A stretch of 64,000 nucleotides of DNA from Pristionchus mayeri (lineage: Eukaryota; Nematoda; Chromadorea; Rhabditida; Neodiplogasteridae), in contig BTRK01000003.1 of assembly GCA_036245805.1 (NCBI GenBank), positions 34,489,215 to 34,553,214 on the forward strand. Reading direction: 5' to 3'. The notes under the pieces are model-generated. The model did not search any database and was not told the origin of the DNA. It was given only the letters and a program-made list of their open reading frames with translations. Both the position numbers and the translations under genes were made by a program. Positions 45,955-57,563 of this stretch are shown in pieces. How positions within the stretch are numbered: position 1 is the first letter of the stretch; each line of letters opens with the position of its first letter.

Positions 45955-47883
45955 TTTTCATACTCATTGTGCGACCTCTCGAGTGCTAGCACTCGATCAG
46001 TCGTTTCTCTACAATTTCTCGAGTCAATCATATTTTTGTTAAATCAACAATAAACATTATGAAAGGAAGGACACTTGTTTGTAGTATCATGAAATTTCAG
46101 TTTAAACAAAATATGGCTCAAAGCATGCCTCGGAATTTCAGTGATCCTCTCGATCAGTTCTCCTCGCTCTCGTTCAACTCGCTCGGTCTCTCTTCGCATT
46201 GCCGGCATGACTCCGCTCCTACAATTCGATATAAATATGTTTCATCGTCATTTTGTATATTTAAATTGTAGATGTTTTGTGCGGGGAAAGTAACAGAGGG
46301 GACGAACCTGCTGCAGCCGTTGCTCTCTGATTTTTGCAAGTTCCTCATTGTGAGCTTGCATCGCGTCCTCGATTTTTTTCTGGGCTTCCCTCAATTCCGC
46401 TTTCACCTCCTCCATTTTATTTTTATGGTTTTTGATCATTTCCTGAAATGTTAAAAAAAATGTGGAAGGCTAACAATAGTAAAGATATCACGCCATTCAC
46501 GAGTGAATTGAGCTAGATTCGCCATTCTTGGGAATGGAGGTGGAATCGTGAAATGAGTTCTAACCGGTTTTGGCCCGAGGTTTCATTGTTCACACTTCAT
46601 TTTGGAGCTCCTTACATAGGGCCGCATATCGGCACCACCCACTTTGAGAGCAGTTTTCTTGGATACGTGAAAGATGAGCAAAATTAACCTCTGAGTGACC
46701 CCAACTCATTTTTCGAGCTCTATCGATTTATCTAAGTCATTTTCTTTAAAACTCATTTTCAAAGGGGGAACACTTCAGGACAATTTTCTCAAAAATGTAG
46801 GCAAAGCAGCAGCTGAAATTTTCACAGTAGATGCAGCTCAGCGAGAGCTTTCCAATAAGTGGTTTGCGAAAAAAATACCTGGCGGCTGGTGAGCGTTTCG
46901 CCCCTTTAACTTCGCCTGGATCGTTTGAACTTTATTTTCAACAAGGATATCGATAGGAAATCGATCATTTTCGGCCGATCGCTCCAAAAAGAGCGGTGTG
47001 AAAGATGTAGCTCAAATTTTCAGAGTAGACGCAGCTCAGCGAGAGCTTTCCAAAGAGTGGTTTGCGAAGATTATACGATTTTTCCCATGGGAGTTTTGCC
47101 CTTTTTACTTCGTCCGGATCGTTTGAACTATTTTTTCAACATACGATTTCATTTCACACCGCACTTTTCGAACTGCGCGGCTGAAAATGATCGAAGTTCA
47201 ATCAAAATCCCCGTTGAAAAAATAGCTCAAACGATCCAGACGAAGTAAAAAGGGCAAAACTCCCACGGGAAAAATCGTATAATCTTCGCAAACCACTCTT
47301 TGTAAAGCTCTCACTGAGTTGCGTCACTGTGAAAATTTGAGCTGCATCTTTACCTACATTTTTGAGAAAATTGACCTGAAGTGTACCACTCTTAAAAATG
47401 GGTTTTAGAGAAAATGGTTTAGATAGATCGATAGAGCTCGAAAAATGAGTTGGGGTCACTCAGTCTTTATCACACCGTATTCAAGAAAAGTGCTCTCAAA
47501 GTGGGTGATGCCGATATCCGACCCTACAACGGGAGCTCCAAAATGAAGTATGAACAATGAGACTTCGGGGGTCACTTAGGCATGCCTCAGTGTGGCCAAA
47601 ACCAGTTAGAACTCATTTCACCATTCCCACGCTCAGCTCGATTTTCTCATGAGAGGCGTGATATGCTTCCTATATTTGAGAAATGTCGATGTTACGAATC
47701 TGAAGAAATGGTTCGGTTCGACTCCCTTTTAGTACACGTGTTTGGTCACAATAATACAATAATAATACATGCAGTCATACATTTCAAGAGGGAGGTGATA
47801 TGAAACGCTTCACTAATATGCGTGCCATAGGTGATCGAAATACCTGCTGCACATTCCTGAAAGGCACCGCCGCGTAGGCGCCC
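45955..47883 (-). pseudogene. partial N-module copy (A2)
   Basis: Three or four exons repeat the 5' part of the N-module gene just downstream: about 47846-47883 (MGAYAAVPFRNVQQ), about 46310-46443 (HKNKMEEVKAELREAQKKIE), about 46115-46215 (RRETERVERERGELIERITE, frame shifted by the change near CCGGCAATG), and about 45958-46011 (RETTDRVLALERSHNEYEK). It then stops matching and the next N-module start follows at 45505. It looks like a tandem 5' duplicate. A foldback element occupies its first intron. Confidence 0.65.
46485..47664. mobile_element. foldback element in coiled-coil cluster
   Basis: Outer ends ATATCACGCC / GGCGTGATAT. Arms about 46485-47085 and 47100-47664 are inverted copies with almost no spacer, for example CACCCACTTTGAGAGCA near 46636 mirrored by GCTCTCAAAGTGGGTGATGC near 47492. 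A subterminal ATCGATAGAGCTCGAAAA at 47431 is shared with the 57564 element, so the two are probably related. Confidence 0.85.
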
Positions 47884-47889
47884 ATAGCA

Positions 47890-48318
47890 CTACAATTGAT
47901 TTTTTACCCGGAGAAAATAGTTAAAATAAGTTTCTAACATGAATGAGAAAACCCTGGGATAAGAAAGACAAAATGGTGGAGGTTTGTCGTGCATATTATA
48001 CGCAGAAATTTTGAAATCGTCGGGATGAAAGTGGTTTGTGCTTTACGATAACGAATAGTGTACCCGGTGTAGTCGATCCCTTGTGATAATATCGAAATTA
48101 TAGAAATTCGTTCAGCGACTATTACATTGTGATAATTTTAGGTGAGTAAACTGAAGGGCTTGAAAGGTGCAAGCAACAAAAATCGAGTTACGATGCGATC
48201 CTCCGAATACTGCAGTCCGCTAGGTCAGTGTCCATGACAGACAAATCCAGAACTTGGGGCTCTACTGGTCTTTGAGCCTTGTATTACCTGTTCCACGTGG
48301 GCTAATATACATAGGCAC
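47890..48318. other. no gene seen
   Basis: 5' flank of the partial N-module copy. Nothing recognisable apart from AT-rich sequence. Confidence 0.35.
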
Positions 48319-48712
48319 TAGGGTTGCACGATCGGGATCGGCAATTTCTTCCCCTCTGGCACCCCTTCCCATCTCCCTCTCGCACCTGCTCTTTAGAGAG
48401 GTCGCGCCCCTCTTCCCCCACGATATTTCGGGGAAAGGCGCCAGTTGGCACGAAAATCCCGACATAGTACGAATTTTTCGAGCTCCTTTTCCCCTTCCTT
48501 TCTCATGACTCGCCCCACCTTGGAGGGCGCTCTATCACTTCCGATCAGTCCAAGGGAAGGGAGGGAGAGAGGCGCGAAAAATTCGTCTAATGTCGGGATT
48601 TTCGTGCCCACTGGCAGGTTCGGCTCGAGCTCACGAATTTTGGGGGAGAGAGTGCGAGAGGATGGGAAGAGGGTGCAGATATCCCGATCCCGATCTCGAC
48701 CGTGCAACCCTA
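48319..48712. mobile_element. hAT-type MITE, copy 2
   Basis: TIRs begin TAGGGTTGCACGATCGGGAT and the complement end is ATCTCGACCGTGCAACCCTA. An exact 8-bp duplication ATAGGCAC flanks it at 48311-48318 and 48713-48720. GC-rich palindromic interior without transposase. The terminal 10 bp are identical to the copy at 4513-4826. Confidence 0.92.
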
Positions 48713-49059
48713 ATAGGCACAATTCATGCTTCCTTTGTATGGGATATGATTTCGATAATTTACTATTCGATAACAGTGAGTTATGGAAATATGGTGTATT
48801 TCAAAATTTGCAAATGCAAACACGACAGAAGATCTTTTTAACTCTAATAATCTTTTTCGAAATTACGGAATCGGCTGAAATATGATAATAACCTTTTCGC
48901 AACTGCAGAACTATTCTTTTTTTCCGGATGGTCCTGAGAGAGCAACACGGAATATGATATTGCGCTTTGGCTCGAAATGACTAATATGCTATGAACATGT
49001 ATGATGTTTATAAACTCATGCATGTTTCATACATTACTTACATATTTTTTTTATTCCTG

Positions 49060-50547
49060 TTACACAGTACGCGGACAATTTTTGTTGATATGCTTCTGCT
49101 TGAGATCGATCATGGTAGGTATCTCCTGCACATGTTGATCAAGGAGGTCAAAGTAATTCTCACAGATCCGTAGCTTTACGATGCTGACCATTCTACTACT
49201 TTTCTGGAAAAGCTCAGTTGTAAATTGTCATTTTAAATCTTTTGTTTTTTTTAAATGTTCTTTCTTACCAGTTCGTGTTCGATTTCTGCAGTTTCTGAAA
49301 GCAATTTGCTGCCCGCGTTCACTATGCTTTCGGCACTATTCTGAAAATTAGAGGATACTTCACAATTGTTTTAAAGTAAGCCATACCTGGATATCAGTCA
49401 GAAGCTCATCAAATGGATAAGTCCGTTTGATACGGTTCATATCAGCTGCTACTTGTACAGCATTTGTGATTTCTCCTATCAGTTTTTCTTTGAACAGCTT
49501 TATTGCATCCTAAAAAATATGAAATGTGTTAATGCATTGATAGAAACAAACCATAATACACTGTTTTTCACCAAAATCGAGACAACTTTCTCCTGCTCTG
49601 AGATTAAATCGATCTCGAACATTATTAAATCGATTTTGAACTGGCTCATGCAATCCTCTGAATGAATTTTTGTTTTCAAAGTAGTTATGACGGAATTATT
49701 TTATATATGGACGTTATGATATAAAACACAAAAAAGAGTCCACCAAACTAGAGACAGTCTGGAGTTTGTGAATTTGCAGAAGTGTCTGAACGGTTTCGAG
49801 CGGACTTTCTTATGCATTCATACTTTAGTAGTGTCATCATCATACTTTAGTAGTGTGAGCTTTCCCGATAACTGTTCCTCGACTTGAGCTGCCCAAAGTT
49901 GTCCCCGCACTATCTCCGAACATATGCCCATCTAAATGATCTATTTTTCTAGGTCTATGTCTGTCAACACAATGTCTTACCTGTACATTCATCAAGAGAG
50001 TGATGTGATGAAATGCCTTAGCTATTTCTTCCGTGGCAGTTTCGAGTTTCGCTTCAAATGTTCGTTCAGCCGCCCTAGACAGTTCGGCAATCCGATACAA
50101 CTCTCTGTCTCCTAAATCACTCCCAGTTGCATTCAACATTTTTCTGATATTATACAGTTGCGAGCATAAGTCACCGGGCACTTTTGAAATGGGTTTGAAT
50201 TTTTTTACCCAGGAAAATTTCAATTTTTTTCTGAAAACTCAGCAATTTTTTTTGCGGAAATTATTTTCAGTGCAATAAATCGTGATAATATGAACACAAG
50301 TCAAATAAAAATTGTTTCTAAATTTCAAGAAATTTTCGGAAATTGAATCGTACCGAGCACTCATTGCAGCATTTTTAGTTTTACAGAGTGCTATATCGGG
50401 AGAAACCAAACCAACACCTTTTTTGTCACACTCTTTTTTAACTCTTTGGAAAATTTCGGTATAGATGTACTCAATATAAAATATTTCGAAATCTGGTAAA
50501 GGGGAAATATCCCCTTGTATTTTTTCTGCTTCCAGGAACGACTTCAC
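49060..50547 (-). CDS. coiled-coil C-module protein (copy B), 5' end lost
   Basis: Minus-strand exons: part near 50340-50510 (FQRVKKECDKKGVGLVSPDI), 49981-50111 (LYRIAELSRAAERTFEAKLE), 49846-49931 (SEIVRGQLWAAQVEEQLSGK), about 49560-49657 (GLHEPVQNRFNNVRDRF), 49387-49509, 49269-49340, 49060-49203 (ICENYFDLLDQHVQEIPTMI, stop). Exon lengths 131, 86, 123 and 72 match the other C-modules. The 49560-49657 exon ends out of phase by one base. No N-module precedes it on the same strand. Instead a plus-strand N-module starts at 50536, head to head. Probably a damaged or partial gene. Confidence 0.6.
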
Positions 50548-51870
50548 AGCCGACAGATGGTGGAGGAATTGCAGAGAGCACGCGCGGATAATGAGGCGAA
50601 CATAATGAAAATGAAGGACGAAATCGTTAAAACGAAGAAGTATAATGATTTACTTGCTTCGAAATTCCAATTTTCACTTGCAGTGAAGCGCTCGCGGAGG
50701 TAAAGACCGAACGCGACCAACTGCGGGGTTTTGCTCTTAATGTACCAAAATCGATAGCCGCTGATAACGGTTTGTCGAGATTAGTATTTGTCCAGGTGTG
50801 CAATACATATTTGTTCAGTTTCTAAAGTTGCTATGAATGATGAGAAATGTAAAATGAATAATTTAGAACAAATAAATATGTAAATGATAAATGCTCAACC
50901 GATTGAATTTTTATTATTTTCAGAAGTACTTCGGATTAGTCCTGTTTTCGAAGGGATACGAGGAACCGTATTTATTCACAGATCTCAGTACGCTAAGCTG
51001 TGTGGAATGGTACGCACATTCAAAACTTCGGAACACTTCGGCGTTAATATTCATTCTCTAATACTCCAGATTTGCTATTACAGATAGCGGATGGTGTCGA
51101 TGAATCGGAGATCAAGGTAAATATAATACTGAAAAATTTGAACAATTGAATTTAAGAGAACAGCTAAGCAGATGATCGACAGTTGCGAGAACGGAAGGAA
51201 GGACTGCAACGACTTCATAAACAGATTGAACAACAACGAGCATATCGATGATGCTATACGAGAGAAGACGAGGGTATGTTTTTGTTATGTTTTAGATGGT
51301 ACTACATCAACAAGGTGCAAGTTAGTTAATAATCGAATATAAACATAACTAACTACTCCACTTTTTTTTGAGGTTGCTGCTCTTCAAATGCAGACTTTCT
51401 CATCGAATCTCTTCAAAGCAATATTCCAGCTGCGAGGAAAGAAGGTTACCAGTTTAACATAAGGAATTAAACATGTAATGTTTTCCGAACACACAATTGC
51501 GCATACTTTGACAGCAGCATTATTGCACGTTTAAGCATCAGATCGCATACGTGCTATGTCAACTTTACTGTGATCATTAAAATTAAATCAACAATATTTG
51601 ATCACATGTATAATACAAATACATACATTCCATTTTTTTAAGTGAGTGAAAAAAATACTCAAAAATACTGATATTCCCAACAATTATATTTAAACGCACA
51701 TGTTTTTCCAGATTTCCGGCATCGATGATCTTTCCGATATCGACGTCCACATCACCAGCATGGAATCACTACTGCAAGAGATTCCTTCCATGACTTCTTT
51801 GAGGCAGACTACTTCGGAGAAGGCGCTTATCGTCGGCAACCTCCGAAAGGAAGATGATACCGATGCATGA
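50536..51870 (+). CDS. coiled-coil N-module protein (copy C), 5' end not found
   Basis: Seven exons, all in phase: 50536-50639, 50684-50769 (FALNVPKSIAADN), 50924-51009, 51084-51116 (IADGVDESEIK), 51157-51273 (CENGRKDCNDFINRLNNNEH), 51373-51444, 51712-51870 (MESLLQEIPSMTSLRQ, stop). Lengths 86, 33, 117 and 72 are identical to copy A-N and the phases agree. The acceptors before 51157 (TTTAAG) and 51373 (TTTGAG) are non-canonical. It lacks counterparts of the first two A-N exons. Its left edge abuts the opposite-strand copy B, so an inversion may have removed them. The next plus-strand gene, a C-module, follows after about 250 bp. Confidence 0.65.
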
Positions 51871-52161
51871 GCATATCAACGTAATTACTGAGTGTGATTT
51901 TTTTCAATTTGTTCATAATAGCTGAGAATGAGAGGAATTATTAAAACTTATTTACAGGTACCTTTTTGAACGCCATATTATAATTTGCAATTTTTGCAAT
52001 GCGATTGCAAATCCAATAAATATTTGTTGATACATTTTATATTTTAAAGCGTTCTTTCGGCACAATGGTCCACATCCATTCAATATCTGATAATACTCGA
52101 GCACTAGTTTAGCAGTGTTTTAGATGTCATTCCTCCTCGGATATATTCCGGATGGCGTTAA

Positions 52162-52202
52162 GGTTCAAAGGATGGTTAATTGGTTCAAAGGGTGGTTAAT
52201 TG
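52162..52202 (+). repeat. 20-bp tandem duplication
   Basis: GGTTCAAAGGATGGTTAATT is followed directly by GGTTCAAAGGGTGGTTAATT near the start of the copy D gene. Confidence 0.8.
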
Positions 52203-53693
52203 TCCCGGTAAGTGACATTGATGCTACAGTTTGCTACACACCTCGATTTAGGCTGAGGAACCTCAAGGTGATGATTCGACAACCAGGTGATTTGCGGAAA
52301 AAATCAATTATTTTTGTTCGATATTTAATGAATCCTGAATAGTCCGATGTCGGCAATTTTAAGAAACGTATGCAAATAATCACACAATGTCAGAGAGGCA
52401 ACAATTGTTCGACCATCATCACCTCCAATCAATTGGGGAGTCAATGCAAATGGGTAATTCCTCAAAAAGTATTATATCGATCACGGGATAAATTTGAATA
52501 ATTGTTTAAGTGAGTGTTCTGGACTAGCACCTGACATGACAATTTAATGTGTACATCAACGCATTGTAGAACAATCTATCATGTAACGCCAAAAACACGA
52601 TGTCGAGAAGGTAAAGGAAGCGCAAACGGGCGAGTTCGGCAAATATTCCTTGTTTGCAACATAGTTATTTTTATAGGGACACAGGAGCGAACACAAATAA
52701 AATGTTCAAAAAATCGTCCAAGAAAGCAAACGAGAAAGGTTTGGTCAGTAGAAACGGATATTAGTCAATTAGAGAATTCGTCAGCCATGAAAAAACAACT
52801 GAAGGAAACGAGCTGTATGCACGAATGGGAGCGTGTGAAGCTACAGCGAGTGACGAGCAGAGAAGATGATGACAGGTTTGCAAATTGCAAGTGGCAATAC
52901 TTAAGTGTTTCAGGTGGCAAGACCAACTCAAGGAGTTCGAAAATGCCAGATATCAAATCGGCTTCGAGTACGCCAAAGAATCAGCTCTAATAAGCGAAAA
53001 ACGTGCGTGATTTCACCCACAAGAATACGTCGCAGAGTGTCCATGACGTTTTATAACGAGTCTTAACGCATTCGAAATAGGTGAAAATTCTAAGAACTTA
53101 TGTTGTTTCCAAAATTGCTAAACGATCTTATGGAAGTATGGGCGGGGAAAGGCGAAAACCAGTCTACTTCTGAGGCTATGCCCCTAAATATCCAAGTTCT
53201 TAAATTTTTCTCCTCTTTCGAATGGGATAGGTCTCGTTATGAAACTCCATGGACACTCTGCGATCACCCCTTGTCAGAATAGTGCAAAATCTATGAATTT
53301 AGGCGCTGCTGATTTGTGCGAAATCTCCGAGAGATCAAGAGAAGCTGAGATACTATTCGAGAAAACACTCCAAGATGCGCGGGAAGAAGTTGCACAAGCC
53401 GTTGACGAGAGCAGAAGAATTAGGAGAATGCAGGTAGTAAACAATCAAAAATTGCACGAACATGCATTTTTGGCATATCTAATCATTGTATATGATATAT
53501 CTGGTATCTGATCTCATCTGCCTTTACAATCTGATTTGCCAATAATTGATCACAAGATCCCATTTCAAATCGTTCATGGATTTCCAGATGGCTAAAATAT
53601 GCGAGATACTAAAATTCCAAGCATGGTCTCAGTATGCTGAAACGCAGTAGTCCGATCGTCTCCAGTTCTTAAGGTGAACTTTCTCCACGATAT

Positions 53694-53711
53694 GTATATA
53701 TATATATATAG
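53694..53711. repeat. (TA)n microsatellite
   Basis: About nine TA dinucleotides in a copy D intron. Confidence 0.85.
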
Positions 53712-54382
53712 ACAATTTGTACATCACTTCAGATCTGCCCACGATCCAGTGCGGAAGCGATCAATGCACTACTTGGCCTGCAAACTGAGGGCAACGACTG
53801 TTTTTCAAATACATATCTCGAGGTGCCTTTTGAGATTCTTCGTCGGTCTAAAGTTATAAGTTGAGGATGAACTAGCCCATCTCAAGGATGAGCTGCTTGG
53901 TGAAATCGACTCAATGATGGATGAAGTGGAGGAAATGCAGGAATTGAAGAAAGAACATCCACAAGCCGACTTTCTAACTGACATCAAAGTCCGTTTTTAA
54001 CTTTTCTTTATCTAAAACTTCTTTCAGATAAGTTCTGAAGCAGCAGCAAATGCAGCACGAAAATTGTTCTCGGATATTGAAGATATGGAGAAGGAGCTGG
54101 TAATCTGCTTTTTTTTGTAAATCTACATTAGCGTGACACTTTCGAAATTATGTTATATTTCTTTTCAGAAGCCTGGAGGCGCCGGTTTCGTCAGCATCTC
54201 GATTCTGAACTCGTGCAAGAAATCCTTCGAGAAGCTGGAGGAACGAGTCGGAGAAATACCTACTGTTATGGACCTAAAGAAGAAATATCATCCATATTAT
54301 TAATATCCTCCATTGATGGCATTCAATTGTATAGTATTTATATGTGCAATTCAAATTTTCTTTTTTTTGCTATAAATATATA

Positions 54383-55644
54383 TCAGGTTGTCAGGAAAGT
54401 AATTGTAGATTTTCGAATTTTCGATTCTGAGAAACCCCGTCCTTTGTTTCCTCCTGATTATCAAATTGATGTTTATACTCGTTGAGTCCTTGGATACTCT
54501 TTCCATTGCACATTGGTTCAAGCCTTTCCAATTGGTATTGATGATACAAGTTTAAGTCAAAAATGTATCAATGCAAAGTTGCATTGACATCATTTTGGCC
54601 CAGCAATCCATGGAGAACTAAGATTTGGCAAATTTTATGTCATGTGCGAAAAGTACGACATACGCACATCACAACACAACATATCACTCTGATCCGTAAC
54701 GAAAGGCCTTTCTGAAAATTCAGTCATTTGTGGCATTGCCCTTTACGCAACATCATCATAAATGCTTGAACTGAGCTACCCGTAACAATAAACTTATGAA
54801 AACCAAATGAAGTAAAACTAAAAACACCTTTCGTGGTCAGCTTAAAATTGTATGTATATATTTTTCTAATACTTCTGTCAAAACATGCAGCTTTCACCAC
54901 CCTGAAGCTGAAATTTGAACGTCGAAATTCGGCTAAATGACAACTTCCTGATTCCAGCATTGGTGAAAAATCCTAACTTTTGTGGGTAAATGTTAGAGCT
55001 ACTCTTTATCTACCAGTATTCGGCTGGGCTAAGTCAGGGGATAGCTCACTTTTGAGGAAATGTATTCATTCAGCGTACACCAAAAGTCTGAATTTTGGCT
55101 ATGTTGACCTTTATTCAACAATCCTAAAAATCCATTTTTCCTAAAAGCAAAAAAGGCGACAGTTGAAATGTTTATCAGTAATAGGTAGCTCCATAGTGTA
55201 TCATGGGAGCGCACTTATGGTGAAGACAGTCTGAATAATCATCCATGCAGGAAACTTTATCGCTTGAGAAGTGTTATCTCGGTAGGAGTTGAATTAAATG
55301 GTGTGTAAGTCGTGCTATGTTGAGGCAAGAACGGTCTCAGAGCTATGTTTCGAAAGAACTGCGAATGGCTTCTCACTGCACTATATGACAAGTTACGACC
55401 ATTATTCCCTTCAAAATACGAGATGCGAAAAATATTTTCAGAAAACAGAGAAAATGTCACATATGGTAAAACTTGATATTTTCGGAAATACAAAAAGCAT
55501 GAAGCGATTTGAACGCATGATTATATTGTCCAAGTCAACCCCTAATATGCCTTAAAGAGCTAGCTTGAGATCTTTAACGAAAATGATTTCATGATGGTTC
55601 AAACATCAAGGTCCAAATCTACAATTACTTTCCTGACAGACTAA
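54383..55644. mobile_element. mariner-type element without transposase
   Basis: Ends TCAGGTTGTCAGGAAAGTAA and TTACTTTCCTGACAGACTAA, with the inverted match extending about 30 bp inward. TA at 54381-54382 and 55645-55646. 1,262 bp, full mariner length, but no transposase motif in any frame. The internal part from about 54600 to the right end matches 61145-62185. Confidence 0.78.
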
Positions 55645-55689
55645 TACTTTCCCCAGCAAGTGAAGAAATGAGATCAGCAAAAGTTAACC

Positions 55690-56035
55690 CCCTCCACCGA
55701 GTGTTACCTGAGAAGGGACGCTTAACGGCTTGTTTGCCCATTAAGGTGCTCACGCGATAAATGAGAGAGAGTATATTATTTCGAAACTTAAACATCACGT
55801 AATAACAGGGAAATCGCCTAATATACAACTTATCGTATCGTGTAGAGTCGGCCGCCTTCGAGTTATTCTATTAATTTTCGGTAAAACGGGCCGTGATGAC
55901 TATGCTAGAGCCGTTATGCGTCATTTAGAAATTGCTCTGGCTAGTTCTTTTCTATCTCACGTCCTTTCTACTCACTCTCGAACTACTTACTCTCACTCTA
56001 TTTCTCAACCAAAATCTCGTATAAATGGCCGAAGC
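55690..56035. repeat. dispersed repeat B, also at 60800-61140
   Basis: Shared in the same orientation: TTACGGCTTGTT / TAACGGCTTGTT, GTTATGCGTCATTT, and CTCGTATAAATGGCCGA / CACGTATAAATGGCCGA. Non-coding. Here it lies to the right of the 54383 element. At 60.8 kb it lies to the left of that element's second copy. Confidence 0.65.
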
Positions 56036-56289
56036 TAAGCCCTCTTGAGCTGCGATTATCAGCGCCATTATTCGCCAGCCATCCACACAGGGATGGGCAG
56101 ACTATTCTGAAGTGAAGAACCTGCGAAAGTAACTGCAGAAGTAAGGATGTTGTAGATGGTTGAATTGTTGAGCACATGATGATATTTGTTGGAATTATTA
56201 TATCAAAGCAATTGTGACTCAAAAAATGGTTGGATGATACGATTTGAGGGAAATAGAAGCGACGCCTGTCAATTATTTCATGATTTTTC

Positions 56290-57269
56290 CAACCACTCAA
56301 AGTTACTGGAAGCAACAATAAAAAAACTAGTTAGTCTGCAGTTTGCGCTTCCTCGAGGAAGCTGTGCCTCATGCGGGAACATAAATCACTCGATCTCTTG
56401 AAGAGATCAGCAGAATGAGGAGTGCTCAGGTGTTTTTAATTAGTAATGTTTGTCGCTAGAAGACTCATTGTGGTTACAGATGGCTAAAATATACGAGATA
56501 CTGCGAATGCAAATTTGGTCTCAGTACGCGGAGGAACAATTATCCGAGCGACTCGACTTCTTAAGGTGAGCAAGTAACCACAGCATTCATGACGATCAGA
56601 ACTGTATTTTTTTGAATACGAATATATTCTAGGGCAACACATGATCCGGTGCGCAAACGATTCGATGCGCTGCTTCACCTGAAATCAGAGGGCCGTGACA
56701 TTACACTCATTTCACAAACCCACATAGAGGTAGGCGCTTCTCTGCTTCCTTAGTTTTCAAATCTGAAAGCGTAGGAGGAATTACCATGTCTCAAGAACGA
56801 ATTGGCTGTGGAAGTTGGGGTAATGATGGACGAAGTTGAAGATATGCGGAAATTCAAGATGGATCACCCAAACGCTGAATTTCTCACTGATATTGAAGTG
56901 ATTTTAGGTTTGTTTGTCTATTAGTGTGAACATGCTCCGAAACTTGTGTATAATACGATGTCAGATAAGCGCTGCGTATGTATCTTTAAAAAAAAACTGC
57001 GGCAAAAAAACTGTTGTCGGATATTGAAGAGCTGGAGAGGGAACTGGTAAGCTCTCAAATTAAATAACACAACAAAAGCTATAATTTTGAACGATCACAT
57101 TTTTTTCAAATGCGACCAGTACATATTTATTCAGAAGTCTGCATGCTCCGGGCTAATAAGCATAACGACGATGAGCGCTTGCAAGAGTTCGTTCGAGAAT
57201 CTGGAGGAACGAGTAGATGGAATTCCTATTGTGATGGACCTAAAGAAGAAATATCAACCTTGTTATTAA
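56290..57269 (+). pseudogene. coiled-coil C-module (copy E), 3' part
   Basis: Exons 56480-56565 (ILRMQIWSQYAEEQLSERLD), 56633-56729 (HDPVRKRFDALLHLKSEGRD), 56775-56897 (MMDEVEDMRKFKMDHPNAEF), 56965-57046 and 57135-57269 (SSFENLEERVDGIPIVMDL, stop). Exons 56480-56897 are clean and in phase. Exon 56965-57046 is 82 bp against 72 in copies B and D, with an A-run insertion (TTTAAAAAAAAACTGC) that shifts the frame before LLSDIEELEREL. Upstream, only the end of the 131-bp exon (EEISRMRSAQ near 56400-56431) is recognisable, with a shift. No N-module is associated. Likely pseudogene unless the A-run is a sequencing error. Confidence 0.68.
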
Positions 57270-57563
57270 TATTACATCATTTGTTGCTGGCATTCAAACG
57301 CATATTATCCCATATTGCTATGAATGTTTACTTGAACACATACTATTGGCTATGTTGTCAAATAAATGTGTATTATTCCAAATTTTTGAGGTATAATATT
57401 CCTCAATAATTATGAATTAGAAAGCTTCATTTTCGTTCCGCAAAATCCTTAATTACATATACCACATTTCACAATAAAAAAAGTTTCCGTGGCTTGGTAA
57501 ATGATAGCGTAAGAGTTATTCATATTAAACATAACAAATCTACCTAATTCCATCGTTTAATAA

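Larger units (their letters stand above)
52124..54303 (+). pseudogene. coiled-coil C-module (copy D), broken
   Basis: Recognised exons: about 52689-52875, 52914-53002 (WQDQLKEFENARYQIGFEYA), 53303-53433 (ISERSREAEILFEKTLQDAR), 53588-53673 (MAKICEILKFQAWSQYAETQ then TAG), 53733-53822 (DPVRKR then a one-base loss), about 53860-53988 (LLGEIDSMMDEVEEMQELKK), 54028-54099, 54169-54303 (SFEKLEERVGEIPTVMDL, stop). The premature TAG at 53648 and the deletion near 53760 break it relative to copies A-C and E. The 5' part (52124-52700) is only loosely matched. It lies 250 bp downstream of the copy C N-module on the same strand. Confidence 0.68.

Noticed and set aside
46695..47459. Matching frames on both strands (PTHFSSSIDLSK...)
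   Set aside because: Identical peptides on opposite strands come from the two arms of the foldback element.
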